Shown here piece after piece: positions 1 through 7,748 of a DNA stretch of 31,815 nt (the stretch's first letter is position 1; each line of letters opens with the position of its first letter). Both the position numbers and the translations under genes were made by a program. The notes under the pieces were generated by a model. The model ran no database searches. It saw only the letters and a list, made by a program, of their open reading frames with translations, and was not told the origin of the DNA. The stretch lies in contig CAYTSA010000040.1 in the NCBI GenBank assembly GCA_964440345.1, positions 1 to 31,815 of the forward strand. The letters run 5' to 3'. Source of the stretch: CAYTSA01 sp964440345 (GTDB lineage Bacteria > Desulfobacterota > Desulfovibrionia > Desulfovibrionales > Desulfovibrionaceae).

Positions 1-652
1 TCTGGAGGCAAGCGTCTCCTTCCTGGTGCCCGTAAGTGTCGTTGTAAGATTTAAAATAGTCCACATCGATCATGAGCACAGACACAGGATACTTGTCTCG
101 AAGGGCGCGTTCGCATTCCTTTTTCATGGCTGCGTCCACAAAGCGCCGGTTGGGGACGCCGGTCAGGCCGTCGAGGTTGGCTATTTCTTCCAATTTCGCA
201 TTGGCTTGGGTCAATGCAGCAGTCAACTGCAACAACTCCTGCTCGCGGTTCTTGCGGCGGTCCATCTCTTCTTTGAGCTTGAGCGCGGCTCGCACCCGCG
301 CCCGCAACTCCAGCTTGTGCACGGGCTTGTTGATGTAGTCTGTGACGCCGGCTTCAAACGCTTGCTCCAGCTTCTCGGCCTGCTCGTTGGCGGTAACTAT
401 GACTACCGGAATGTCTTTAAGCTGCGGGATATGCTTGATTCGCCGGGTGGCCTGAATGCCGTTCATATCCGGCATCATCAGGTCCATAAGGATGAGGTCG
501 ACTTCTGGCTTGTCGGCATTGCCCTCAGCCAGCAGCTTCAATCCCTCCCCAGCGCTTTTAGCCTGCAGTATGGAGCTGTAGCCCGCCTTGCGCAGAACGG
601 ACTCCAGCAAAAGGCGCGACGTATCGGAATCGTCGATAATAAGAATGTTCAT
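1..652 (-). CDS. Response regulator with GGDEF output (diguanylate cyclase), 3' end outside window
   Basis: Reading leftward from an ATG at 652, 217 codons are visible and the frame is still open at the window edge. Residues 1-120 form a receiver domain: acidic pair D7/D8, phospho-acceptor D57 in LILMDLMMP, and the conserved lysine in NKP. A short linker helix follows, then the start of a GGDEF domain with DGLTGVPNRR and the metal/substrate region DYFKSYND and GHQEGD. The GGDEF signature itself lies beyond the edge, so catalytic competence cannot be judged. The gene begins 13 bp after the receiver-Hpt gene and is the last visible member of the operon starting at 4344. Expected role: phosphorylation-controlled synthesis of c-di-GMP in the cytoplasm (WspR/PleD-like architecture, by family knowledge). 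The start has only a weak ribosome binding site, suggesting coupling to the upstream gene. Confidence 0.9.
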   Translation of the reverse strand, partial: MNILIIDDSDTSRLLLESVLRKAGYSSILQAKSAGEGLKLLAEGNADKPEVDLILMDLMMPDMNGIQATRRIKHIPQLKDIPVVIVTANEQAEKLEQAFEAGVTDYINKPVHKLELRARVRAALKLKEEMDRRKNREQELLQLTAALTQANAKLEEIANLDGLTGVPNRRFVDAAMKKECERALRDKYPVSVLMIDVDYFKSYNDTYGHQEGDACLQ

Positions 653-665
653 ATGCAGCAGGACG

Positions 666-1379
666 TTATTCGACCAACTGGACATGCTGTAAATGGTGTT
701 GCAGGTCCTGGGCGGCCTGGACTGCGGTTTTCTGATCACCAGCCTTGGCCGCCAGCTGCACGGCGGCGCCCAGCTTGCCCGCAAGCTCAAGGCCGTAGCT
801 TGGCGCCTCTCCCTTGATCTGATGGCCCAGATATCTGGCTGTGGCCCAGTCGGCGTTGCTGACAGCGCGTTCCAACTTAGCTGCAAGATCGCGCAGCATT
901 TCTAGATACTTAGGAGCAATTTCTTTGAGGTCTTCTGGAACAGAGACAACAGCCGCGTCCCCGGCGCTGCAGGCCAGAGTGTGTTCTGCAACGCACAAAA
1001 ACGAAGACACCAGATCAATCATGAGCTCTTTATTCAACGGCTTATCCAAGCAACCGTCCGCCCCTTGCTGCAGAATTGCTTCTTTGTCGGCGGCAGAGTC
1101 AAATGCGCTCATAATGATGACAGGCGCTTGCGCGCGGTTTTGCCGCCGCTCCAGTTCCCGCATGCCTTCCAGCGCCTCGCAGCCGTCCATAAGCGGCATA
1201 AGCAGGTCCATAATCACCAAATCGTATGGCTGCTTGCGGTAAAGCTCCACAGCAGATAGGCCGTTGTTCGCCTCGTCCGTCTTGCACTGTAATGATTTCA
1301 GGAACGCTTTGGCTAAAAAACGATTATTCTCTGAGTCATCGACTATGAGAATACGCGGGGTTGACAGAGTGCGCTCCAT
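666..1379 (-). CDS. Receiver-Hpt phosphotransfer protein
   Basis: The 237-residue protein has two parts. Residues 8-128 are a CheY-like receiver with acidic pair D14/D15, phospho-acceptor D58 in VIMDLLMP and lysine K113 in DKP. Residues about 150-235 are a helical domain with the Hpt signature HQIKGEAPSYG, where H186 is the expected phospho-histidine. It therefore can both accept phosphate from a kinase and relay it. It sits between the hybrid kinase (stop at 1393, 13 bp upstream) and the receiver-GGDEF gene, which makes it the natural relay between them. An AGGA ribosome site lies six bases before the ATG. There is no signal peptide or membrane segment, so it is cytoplasmic. Specific partners are inferred from gene order. 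Confidence 0.88.
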   Translation of the reverse strand: MERTLSTPRILIVDDSENNRFLAKAFLKSLQCKTDEANNGLSAVELYRKQPYDLVIMDLLMPLMDGCEALEGMRELERRQNRAQAPVIIMSAFDSAADKEAILQQGADGCLDKPLNKELMIDLVSSFLCVAEHTLACSAGDAAVVSVPEDLKEIAPKYLEMLRDLAAKLERAVSNADWATARYLGHQIKGEAPSYGLELAGKLGAAVQLAAKAGDQKTAVQAAQDLQHHLQHVQLVE

Positions 1380-1392
1380 GTTGATCCTTTAA

Positions 1393-3744
1393 CTAACCTA
1401 CCGGCTTGTCAGGCGCATCACTTTCTGCAACAGATTCCAGAACATCTTGCAACGCCTGTCTGGATATTGGTTTGGGTAAATACCCGTTGCACCCTGCCTG
1501 AATGGCCTTTTGTACCTCGCCCGGCCCTGCCTGCGCAGTCATGGCCAGTATCCATGCAGGCGCGCGGCCCTTTTCCTTTTCCATGCGGCGCAGGGCGCGG
1601 GCGGTTTCATAACCGTCCATGCCAGGCATGTGGATATCCAACAGGACCATAGTATATGGCGTGGAAGCATATCTGTCTACTGCGGCCTTGCCGTTATCGG
1701 CTTCGTCTATGATACATGGGGCGTCTTTCAGAAACGTTGCAACTACAAAGCGGTTGTTTTCTGAATCGTCGACAACAAGAAGCCGCAACGGATGTGGTAC
1801 AGACAGCTTGAGCTGAGGCGCTGGCGCAGTGCTTGGCGGCCCTGTTTCAGTCAGCACCTTCTTTAATTCATCGCGTTTTATGGGTTTGACCAGCCGCCTG
1901 GCCAGGCCGAGCTCTTTGGCGGCGGCCACGTCCCCAGGCGTGTCGGCGGAGGTGAGCATGACCACTGCAGTTCTGTAACAGCCCTCCTCCTGGCGCATGA
2001 ACCTAACAAGGTCAAACCCGTCCCGGGAAGGCATCATTTTATCGACGATGAGCACGTCGTACGGCGCTTGTTGCTCTCGGGCCCGACGCAGCAGTTCTTC
2101 AGCCTGGTCCGCAGATTCAGCCTCGTCCACAAAAGCGCCCCAGGACTCCAAAGCCTGGCGCACGATGAGACGGTTTATGGAATGATCGTCCACCACCAGG
2201 ACTTTCAATCGCTCAAACCGAATATCTTCGTCGCGGGATTGCGGCGCGGCGCTTATGGGCAAAGGAATGCTGAAAAAAAATGTGGAACCTTTGCCCGGAA
2301 CTGTTTCCAATTGCAACTCGCCGCCCATCATGGCGACAAGCTTGCGGGAAATAGCCAGCCCCAGCCCCGTGCCGCCGTGCTTGCGGGTCACTGACGCGTC
2401 AACTTGTGTAAACGCTTCAAAAACAGTGTTTATCTTCTCCGATTCTATGCCTATGCCGGTGTCCTGCACCTCAAAGCGAACCAGGGCGGCGTTGCCGGGC
2501 AGGTCGGCTTCTTTGCTCACAAACATAGAAACTTCGCCGTGGTCCGTAAATTTGACGGCGTTGCCGATGAGGTTGGTCAAAACCTGGCGTAGTCTGTATT
2601 GATCGCCGACGACATATCTCGGCGCGCCCGGGGTCATGGAGCAGGCCAGTTCTAGCCCCTTGTCGTGCGCCTGCACAGCAAGGACCTCGCAGGTGGCGTC
2701 AAGCATTGCCTCCAGGTCAAAGTCAGCCTGCTCCAGCTCCAGCAGGCCGGCTTCAACCTTGGAAATGTCCAAAATATCGTTGATAATGGCCAGCAGGTTT
2801 TCGCCTGATGAGCGAAACACCTGCACGTATTGTTTTTGTTCAGCGCTCAGCTCTGTTTCCCAGAGCACCTCGGCCATGCCCAGAATGGCGTTCATGGGCG
2901 TCCGGATTTCGTGCGAGGTGTTCGCCAAAAACTCGCTTTTAGCTCTGCTGGCTGATTCGGCCGCCTCCTTGGCCTTGCGCAGCTCCACCATGGCCTGCTC
3001 CAGCTCCCTGGTCCTGGCGGCGACTTTGTCCTCCATGGCTTTGTCCCGGGCCTGGATGACGCTCAACATCTCGTTAAAACCGTCAATGAGCTGCCCTATT
3101 TCGTCTTTACTGTGCTTCACCAGCCGTACTTCGTAATCTTTTTCCCGGCTAATTTGCCGCACGGTTTCCGTGACCTGCAGCAAAGGCCGGGTAATGAGCT
3201 GTTGCAGAAAGGAAGATATGATGATCATGGCCACAAAACACACGGCCAGTATGACCAGAACGATCCCCCCGTATTCGCGTATGTGCTGGTGCATGCGCCG
3301 CAGGTTGGAGTTGATGTACACCGTGCCCACGGTGTCGTTATCCAGGAGTATGAATCGGAACAGCTCCAGCCGGTCTTCAACAAACCTGTGGGAATCTGGC
3401 TCTGGCGGCGGCGGGGTCCAATAGCCCCCGGCAGAGGACTTGCGGTACACGGCAAACACCTCGCCAGAAGCGTCGTATATGCAGGCATAGTCAATATAGG
3501 GCTGCACCCGAAGCGCGGAGAGGGTCTCCGCTGCAGCGCGGCGGTCGTCAAAAACGATAGCTGGGGCAGAGTTGACCCCGGTCACCTGGGCCAGGCTGGA
3601 CAGCTCCTCAACCATGGAACGGCGAAAATCTGTAGCGTAATTGCTTACGAAGCCTAAGGTTGCCAGTAGCAAGACCGTGGCGCCGGTTACGAGGATGATA
3701 CCGTAGAGCTTAACTTTGATGGAAGCATCGGCAAGAGAACGCAT
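1393..3744 (-). CDS. Hybrid histidine kinase with CHASE8-like sensor, HAMP and two receivers
   Basis: The 783-residue inner-membrane kinase has, in order: a membrane segment (about 12-34); a periplasmic domain (35-158) whose core (SAPAIVFDDRRAAAETLSAL, then an IYDASGEVFAVY strand) resembles CHASE8 as found in YfiN-type cyclases; a second membrane segment (159-181); HAMP (182-235); a coiled coil; a HisKA domain with H278 in NTSHEIRTP; an HATPase domain with N395, DTGIG (428-432) and GGTGLGL (457-463); and two receivers with phospho-acceptors D568 and D703. All catalytic residues are intact. The ATG is three bases after the stop of the YfiR-like gene, whose last codons supply a GGAGGAG ribosome site, so the two are translationally coupled. 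YfiR-type proteins bind CHASE8 sensors in the known Yfi system; applying this here is inference. Confidence 0.9.
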   Translation of the reverse strand: MRSLADASIKVKLYGIILVTGATVLLLATLGFVSNYATDFRRSMVEELSSLAQVTGVNSAPAIVFDDRRAAAETLSALRVQPYIDYACIYDASGEVFAVYRKSSAGGYWTPPPPEPDSHRFVEDRLELFRFILLDNDTVGTVYINSNLRRMHQHIREYGGIVLVILAVCFVAMIIISSFLQQLITRPLLQVTETVRQISREKDYEVRLVKHSKDEIGQLIDGFNEMLSVIQARDKAMEDKVAARTRELEQAMVELRKAKEAAESASRAKSEFLANTSHEIRTPMNAILGMAEVLWETELSAEQKQYVQVFRSSGENLLAIINDILDISKVEAGLLELEQADFDLEAMLDATCEVLAVQAHDKGLELACSMTPGAPRYVVGDQYRLRQVLTNLIGNAVKFTDHGEVSMFVSKEADLPGNAALVRFEVQDTGIGIESEKINTVFEAFTQVDASVTRKHGGTGLGLAISRKLVAMMGGELQLETVPGKGSTFFFSIPLPISAAPQSRDEDIRFERLKVLVVDDHSINRLIVRQALESWGAFVDEAESADQAEELLRRAREQQAPYDVLIVDKMMPSRDGFDLVRFMRQEEGCYRTAVVMLTSADTPGDVAAAKELGLARRLVKPIKRDELKKVLTETGPPSTAPAPQLKLSVPHPLRLLVVDDSENNRFVVATFLKDAPCIIDEADNGKAAVDRYASTPYTMVLLDIHMPGMDGYETARALRRMEKEKGRAPAWILAMTAQAGPGEVQKAIQAGCNGYLPKPISRQALQDVLESVAESDAPDKPVG

Positions 3745-3747
3745 AGC

Positions 3748-4344
3748 CTACTCCTCCACAATGCGGGCCAGTTTGAGGACGTGTGAACTCAGTTCCACAG
3801 GGGAACTGCGCAAGGCGTTGACGTTGACCTCGAATCGTACTTTATTGGCCTTACGGTAAAAATTAATCATGCCGCCCATGGAGGTAAAGCCTTGCAATTC
3901 GCCAATAGTCAACACCGGGCGGCCTTGGACGGCGGACAGCAATTCTTGTGCAACCAAAGGGTCGCCAGTATTTACGAACAACATGTGCGCCTGGGCCAAG
4001 TTTTCCGGATCAGTGCATTGACGGGCGTGAAGCGGCCGGCCGTTCACAGCTTTCTCGCCCAGGGAGGCAAACGCTTCCAGAAAATGGTTGTCGTTGGCCA
4101 CGCACAACACCAGGGCCCCGTCGCGGTTGCGGGAACTATCCCGCCACTGGGCGAATTTGGCGAAATTATAGATAAATGCCGCTTTGAGCCTGTATTCCTC
4201 TATGGAGGGGACTGCTGAAGCACGGGAAGGCTCTCTGGCGGCGCACAAAGAAGACGACCACAGGGGAAGCACTGCGCACACAACGAAAAAGGCGGCCAAA
4301 CCCGTAGCGCATCGCAACGCAACAGTCCGCAAGTGCTCATTCAT
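3748..4344 (-). CDS. YfiR-like periplasmic protein (DUF4154)
   Basis: The 198-residue protein has a hydrophobic N-terminal segment (about 12-35), consistent with a signal peptide. A DUF4154/YfiR domain follows: it opens with YRLKAAFIYNFAKFAQW, continues with LVLCVANDN, contains ILTIGE-like and INFY strands, and ends with FEVNVNALR and the helix SSHVLKLARIVEE. This matches the family from end to end. In Pseudomonas, YfiR is a periplasmic repressor of the CHASE8 diguanylate cyclase YfiN. Here the next gene is instead a CHASE8-like kinase, so YfiR probably gates the kinase. It is the first gene of the minus-strand operon, with an AAGGTG ribosome site before the ATG. Export and partner are inferred. 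Confidence 0.87.
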   Translation of the reverse strand: MNEHLRTVALRCATGLAAFFVVCAVLPLWSSSLCAAREPSRASAVPSIEEYRLKAAFIYNFAKFAQWRDSSRNRDGALVLCVANDNHFLEAFASLGEKAVNGRPLHARQCTDPENLAQAHMLFVNTGDPLVAQELLSAVQGRPVLTIGELQGFTSMGGMINFYRKANKVRFEVNVNALRSSPVELSSHVLKLARIVEE

Positions 4345-4638
4345 GTGGAAACACCTTCATAGCGCGCCAGAAAAATCTCTGACGATTCTTACAGCTTGGC
4401 GTCAATGACTTTTTTACAGGTCTATACAGGATTTACCCGGCAAAAGAAAGTCTGTTTCTGAGTTGCCGGGAGCGTTATTCCTCTACCGCATAATAGCTTT
4501 TTTTGCAGCGCAGCTTGACCCGTTCATGTGAATCGCTATAGATTCCTCCAGAAGCTTGCGGGATTTGCTGCTCAGTCTGCAGCAGTTGAAACATCCAGAC
4601 ACCATTGGCCATGCGCCACACATTGCAAGGAGAACGTC
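4345..4638. other. Divergent intergenic region with a stem-loop
   Basis: This region separates the yfiR-like operon (leftward) from the DDAH operon (rightward). It holds an imperfect hairpin at 4436-4470 with CCCGGCAA/TTGCCGGG outer arms and AGAAA/TTTCT inner arms, a small TGCTGC/GCAGCA hairpin at 4566-4584, and a rightward promoter described separately. The large hairpin lacks a T-tract on either strand, so it is not an obvious terminator. Confidence 0.5.
4515..4542 (+). promoter_or_regulatory. Sigma70-type promoter of the DDAH-cheY-cheD operon
   Basis: TTGACC at 4515-4520 and TATAGA at 4537-4542 are separated by 16 bp, giving an expected transcript start near 4549. The position lies upstream of the chosen GTG start at 4639. 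It overlaps an in-frame ATG at 4528, which supports rejecting that earlier start. Confidence 0.5.
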
Positions 4639-5400
4639 GTGTTCACACGCGCCATTGTCCGGCCTCCGGGGCCGGACTTTACCAAAGGCCTCACAACGGC
4701 AACCCACCTGGGTCCCCCAGACCTGGCCCTGGCCCTGAAACAGCACGCGGCGTACTGCAGTCTGCTGGAGGAGGCCGGCCTGTTGGTCAAGCATATGGAC
4801 CCGGCGCCCGGCTTAGCGGACGCGCCCTTCATTGAAGACACCGCCGTGGTTTTTGCTGAAGCCGCAGTCATCACCCGGCCTGGCGCTCTTTCCCGCCGCA
4901 AAGAGATCGAATCCGTGGCGCCTGTGCTGGCCTGCTACCGCAACCTGGAGTACATTGAAGAACCCGGGACTCTGGACGGGGGCGACGTGTTGCAGGTAGG
5001 CAAAAAGTTTTTCGTCGGCGTCTCAGAGCGCACCAACGAAGCCGGAGCAGAGCAGTTCAGCCGCATTGCCCGCTGGCACGGCTACCAGACTGTCATTGTC
5101 CATGCTGGCGCGGGGCTGCACCTCAAATCCTCTGTCAACAGCCTGAGCCCAACCCGGCTGCTACTCACAGACGAGATGTCTGAGATCGACGCCTTTGCCG
5201 AATATGAACAGATCATTATACAGACTGATGAAGCTTACGCCGCCAATTCTTTGATGATCAATGGGCTATGCATCACACCGGCTGGCTGTCCAAACACGTT
5301 GGAGCGGCTGCGCTCGCTCGACCTCAAGGTCAAAGAACTCGACGTTTCTGAATTCCGCAAACTCGACGGCGGGCTTACCTGCCTCTCCTTGCGGTTTTAG
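4639..5400 (+). CDS. Dimethylarginine dimethylaminohydrolase (DDAH) family amidinohydrolase
   Basis: The family hydrolyses methylated arginines (or related guanidino compounds) to citrulline plus an amine, using a Cys-His pair in a five-bladed amidinotransferase fold. The 253-residue product matches bacterial DDAH in length and motifs: FIEDTAVV with E66/D67, LDGGD at 112-116, catalytic H161 in GLHLKSS, and catalytic C248 in GGLTCLS near the C-terminus. The GTG at 4639 is preferred because AAGGAG lies six bases before it; an in-frame ATG at 4528 would start inside the likely promoter. No signal peptide, so cytoplasmic. It is followed 10 bp later by a CheY-like gene and then cheD, an unusual setting. 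The true substrate (methylarginine, arginine or agmatine-like) cannot be settled from sequence. Confidence 0.85.
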   Translation: MFTRAIVRPPGPDFTKGLTTATHLGPPDLALALKQHAAYCSLLEEAGLLVKHMDPAPGLADAPFIEDTAVVFAEAAVITRPGALSRRKEIESVAPVLACYRNLEYIEEPGTLDGGDVLQVGKKFFVGVSERTNEAGAEQFSRIARWHGYQTVIVHAGAGLHLKSSVNSLSPTRLLLTDEMSEIDAFAEYEQIIIQTDEAYAANSLMINGLCITPAGCPNTLERLRSLDLKVKELDVSEFRKLDGGLTCLSLRF

Positions 5401-5410
5401 AAGGCTCGCC

Positions 5411-5881
5411 ATGCGTATCCTGGTAACTGACGACAGCAAGTACCAGCGGTTTCTCATCACCTCCCTGCTTCAAGAATACGGACACTGCGACGAAGCCCGG
5501 GACGGCAAAGAAGCCGTGGACCTGTTTCTTGCGGCGCTGGAGAGTAACGACCCCTACGACCTGGTGGTCATGGACATTCTTATGCCGGTCATGGACGGGC
5601 ATGCGGCCCTCAAACGCATCCGCGAAATACAAGAAGAAGCCGGCGCTGGCCCGGACGAAATGGCCGCCGCCCTGATGCTCTCCAGCCTGGACGACCCAAA
5701 ACACATGATGGAGGCGCAGTACCGCAGCGGAGCGGATGCATATCTGACAAAACCTTTCGATGAAGCGACACTGCGTCAGGCTCTTGTGGGGCTAGGTTTG
5801 GCGGAATCCCCTGTGCCTTTGCCGGATGATCCGGCAGACGATTCGGGCGGCGACGGGGAGGACCCATGCATCGTCTTATAG
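5411..5881 (+). CDS. CheY-like single-domain response regulator
   Basis: The 156-residue protein is a receiver domain followed by an acidic, probably disordered tail. Key residues are D7/D8, phospho-acceptor D55 in VVMDILMP, and K114 in TKPF. There is no output domain, so it acts by protein contact. Its ATG is 10 bp after the DDAH stop, and its last 16 bp overlap the start of cheD, so the three genes form one operon. The tail (DDPADDSGGDGED) is longer than in classical CheY and might serve as a docking segment; that is speculation. No CheA-type kinase is visible in the window. A much longer in-frame reading upstream was rejected because it runs through the DDAH gene. Confidence 0.9.
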   Translation: MRILVTDDSKYQRFLITSLLQEYGHCDEARDGKEAVDLFLAALESNDPYDLVVMDILMPVMDGHAALKRIREIQEEAGAGPDEMAAALMLSSLDDPKHMMEAQYRSGADAYLTKPFDEATLRQALVGLGLAESPVPLPDDPADDSGGDGEDPCIVL

Positions 5882-6393
5882 AACGCTACCCCGGGACGCA
5901 AAGCCTGTTCTTGAACATGGGCCAGGGCGGCGTATACGCCGTGCCCACAGCCGTGCAAACCGTGCTCGGCTCCTGCGTGGCGGTGACTTTTTACAGTCCC
6001 AAAGACCAAACTGGCGCCATGTTCCACGCTCTGCTGCCCCGCAAGAAAGACTACAAAAAAACAGCCAACATAGGCGAATACAAGTACGTGGACTCGGCCA
6101 TCCAGCGCATTGTGTCCTCCATGCTGCACATGGGCGTGGCGCAGAAGAACATCCAGTGCAAGGTCTTTGGCGGGGCCAACGCATTTTTCAAGGACGGCAT
6201 CCGCATGGGCGAGCGCAACGTAGAAGTTGCCTATGAAATCCTGGCGGAATATCCGCTGCGGGTGGTTGCCTCCCACGTAGGCGGCCGCTTCGGCCGCAAG
6301 CTTCTTTTCCTTACCCACACCGGCGAAGTGTACATGAAAGTCTTGAAAAACCAGACTGACTCAACCGTGGTGGAATGCGCTCCACGCCAATGA
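5866..6393 (+). CDS. cheD: Chemoreceptor glutamine deamidase CheD
   Basis: CheD deamidates glutamines in chemoreceptors and, in several bacteria, is controlled through CheY-P/CheC. The 175-residue protein carries the catalytic Cys in LGSCVAV (C37), the catalytic His in MFHALLP (H54), and the conserved KVFGGAN segment around residue 102. Length and motif order match the family. The gene overlaps the preceding CheY-like gene by 16 bp, implying coupled translation and a possible functional pairing. It ends 10 bp before the convergent metallophosphoesterase. No CheC, CheA or chemoreceptor gene is present here, so the module must serve receptors encoded elsewhere. Confidence 0.92.
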   Translation: MHRLIERYPGTQSLFLNMGQGGVYAVPTAVQTVLGSCVAVTFYSPKDQTGAMFHALLPRKKDYKKTANIGEYKYVDSAIQRIVSSMLHMGVAQKNIQCKVFGGANAFFKDGIRMGERNVEVAYEILAEYPLRVVASHVGGRFGRKLLFLTHTGEVYMKVLKNQTDSTVVECAPRQ

Positions 6394-6403
6394 GCAGCGG
6401 TGG

Positions 6404-7075
6404 CTAGGTTTTTCCAAGTTCAGCTGCAAACCCTTCCTTGCCAAGCCGTATGACGGCGTAGCCGCCTGAAGCAAGCGTTCCCGGATTGACGACAACGGTT
6501 CTGCCAATTGCATCGCTGGCCCGGGCCTCGTGGATGTGGCCGCACAGGCATGCGTCCGGCTGGACGCGCTCTATAAAGGCCCGAACCGCCTTGCTCCCCA
6601 CGTGCTGGCCTGGCGCAACCTGGTCGCAGGCGGTGTTGTGCGGCGGATCGTGCGCCACAAGCAGCAGCTGATCAAACCGGGCCGCCTGAGCGTACGCTTG
6701 TTCCAGCCAGGCTTTTAGTTGCGAGTCCGGGTATTCGCTGGGGGTGTTGAAGGGAGTGGGCGTGGAGGCGCCGACGCCCAACACGCCTGCGCCTGGGGCC
6801 AACTCCACAGCCCGGGCGTGAATGTTCACCCCTTTTTCATCAAGATAGGCGTCCACTTCAGCCAGGTCCATGTTGCCTATTTGAGCCAGAACCCGGGGGT
6901 TGGCTTGTTGCAGCGCCTGCAGTACGGCTTCCGCCCTGCGCCGGCCGCCATGATTGGTCAAATCCCCGCTGACAATGAGTCCCTCTGCCTCAGCCACTCC
7001 CGGTATGCGTTTGGCCGCCTCTGTGGATTCGTGAACGTCGCCCACGGCGATCCAGTATTTTCCCGTGCTTGCCAT
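6404..7075 (-). CDS. Calcineurin-like metallophosphoesterase
   Basis: This 223-residue cytoplasmic protein has the full metallophosphoesterase motif set: GDVHES (D13, H15), SGDLTNHGG (D38), GNMD (N68), AHDPPHN (H142) and CGHIHEA (H180, H182). These ligate the dinuclear metal centre. The fold and length fit small YfcE/Rv0805-like phosphodiesterases, but the substrate is unknown. The ATG at 7075 is preferred because AAAGGA lies about ten bases upstream and the protein starts directly before the first core strand; an in-frame ATG at 7129 would add 18 unconserved residues. It is divergent from the cyclo-ligase gene and convergent with cheD. Confidence 0.85.
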   Translation of the reverse strand: MASTGKYWIAVGDVHESTEAAKRIPGVAEAEGLIVSGDLTNHGGRRRAEAVLQALQQANPRVLAQIGNMDLAEVDAYLDEKGVNIHARAVELAPGAGVLGVGASTPTPFNTPSEYPDSQLKAWLEQAYAQAARFDQLLLVAHDPPHNTACDQVAPGQHVGSKAVRAFIERVQPDACLCGHIHEARASDAIGRTVVVNPGTLASGGYAVIRLGKEGFAAELGKT

Positions 7076-7145
7076 TGCAGTTGCATCCTTTATTCGAGTA
7101 AACAGTTCGTATACTATTTCTGGAAACATCAGTACTAGGCGCTAT

Positions 7146-7748
7146 ATGGCACAAACTACTGCAGAAGAAAAGAAAGCCTTGCGGCGCGCTATGCGCAGCA
7201 GACGGCAGGCCCTGGACCAGAACGCAGTCCGGCAAATGAGCGCCCTGGCGCAACAGCGCATACTGGTCCTGCCGGCCTGGCAAAAAGCCACTACCGTGCT
7301 GGCCTACGCCGCGGTAAAGGGAGAATTGCAGGTGGATCAACTCATTGAAGACGCCTGGAGCAGAGGCGTGCGTGTGCTTCTGCCCCGCTGCCGCCCGCAG
7401 GAGCCCGGCGCGATGGATGTGGCCTGCGTTCAGTGCACAGACGATGTGAGCGCAGGCGCATTTTCCATTCCAGAACCGGACCCTGCAACCTGCCCTGCAG
7501 AGCGGTTAGACGAACAAGACGCGGGGCCAGACCTGGTTCTTGTTCCGGGTCTGGCTTTTGACCGCAAAGGCCGCCGGCTGGGCCAGGGGGGCGGCTACTA
7601 CGACCGGCTGCTGGCCAAACCAGCCTTCCAGGCTTCTTTGTGGGTTGGGGTCTGCTACGGCTTTCAACTTATCGAACATGTTCCTGCTGAACCATGGGAC
7701 ACTTGCATGCATTATGTGTGCACAGACGAGGAGAGCGTGTGCCCATGA
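7146..7748 (+). CDS. ygfA: 5-formyltetrahydrofolate cyclo-ligase
   Basis: The enzyme converts 5-formyl-THF to 5,10-methenyl-THF with ATP, returning a storage or inhibitory folate to the one-carbon pool. The 200-residue product shows the family landmarks: the N-terminal basic helix KKALRRAMRSRR, the KGEL substrate loop at 58-61, and the nucleotide signature PGLAFDRKGRRLGQGGGYYDR, written here as two overlapping halves at 134-146 and 146-154. Length is typical. The ATG at 7146 follows AGGCG six bases upstream; a TATACT -10-like hexamer lies at 7110-7115. The stop codon overlaps the ATG of the next gene (ATGA at 7745-7748), so translation is coupled to pgeF. Confidence 0.93.
   Translation: MAQTTAEEKKALRRAMRSRRQALDQNAVRQMSALAQQRILVLPAWQKATTVLAYAAVKGELQVDQLIEDAWSRGVRVLLPRCRPQEPGAMDVACVQCTDDVSAGAFSIPEPDPATCPAERLDEQDAGPDLVLVPGLAFDRKGRRLGQGGGYYDRLLAKPAFQASLWVGVCYGFQLIEHVPAEPWDTCMHYVCTDEESVCP

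Noticed and set aside
4436..4470. Intergenic stem-loop as a terminator
   Set aside because: Neither strand has a T-tract after the stem, and both flanking genes begin, rather than end, at this gap.
4528..4638. Longer N-terminus for the DDAH gene from the ATG at 4528
   Set aside because: It would start within the predicted promoter, adds residues not found in the family, and lacks a ribosome site.
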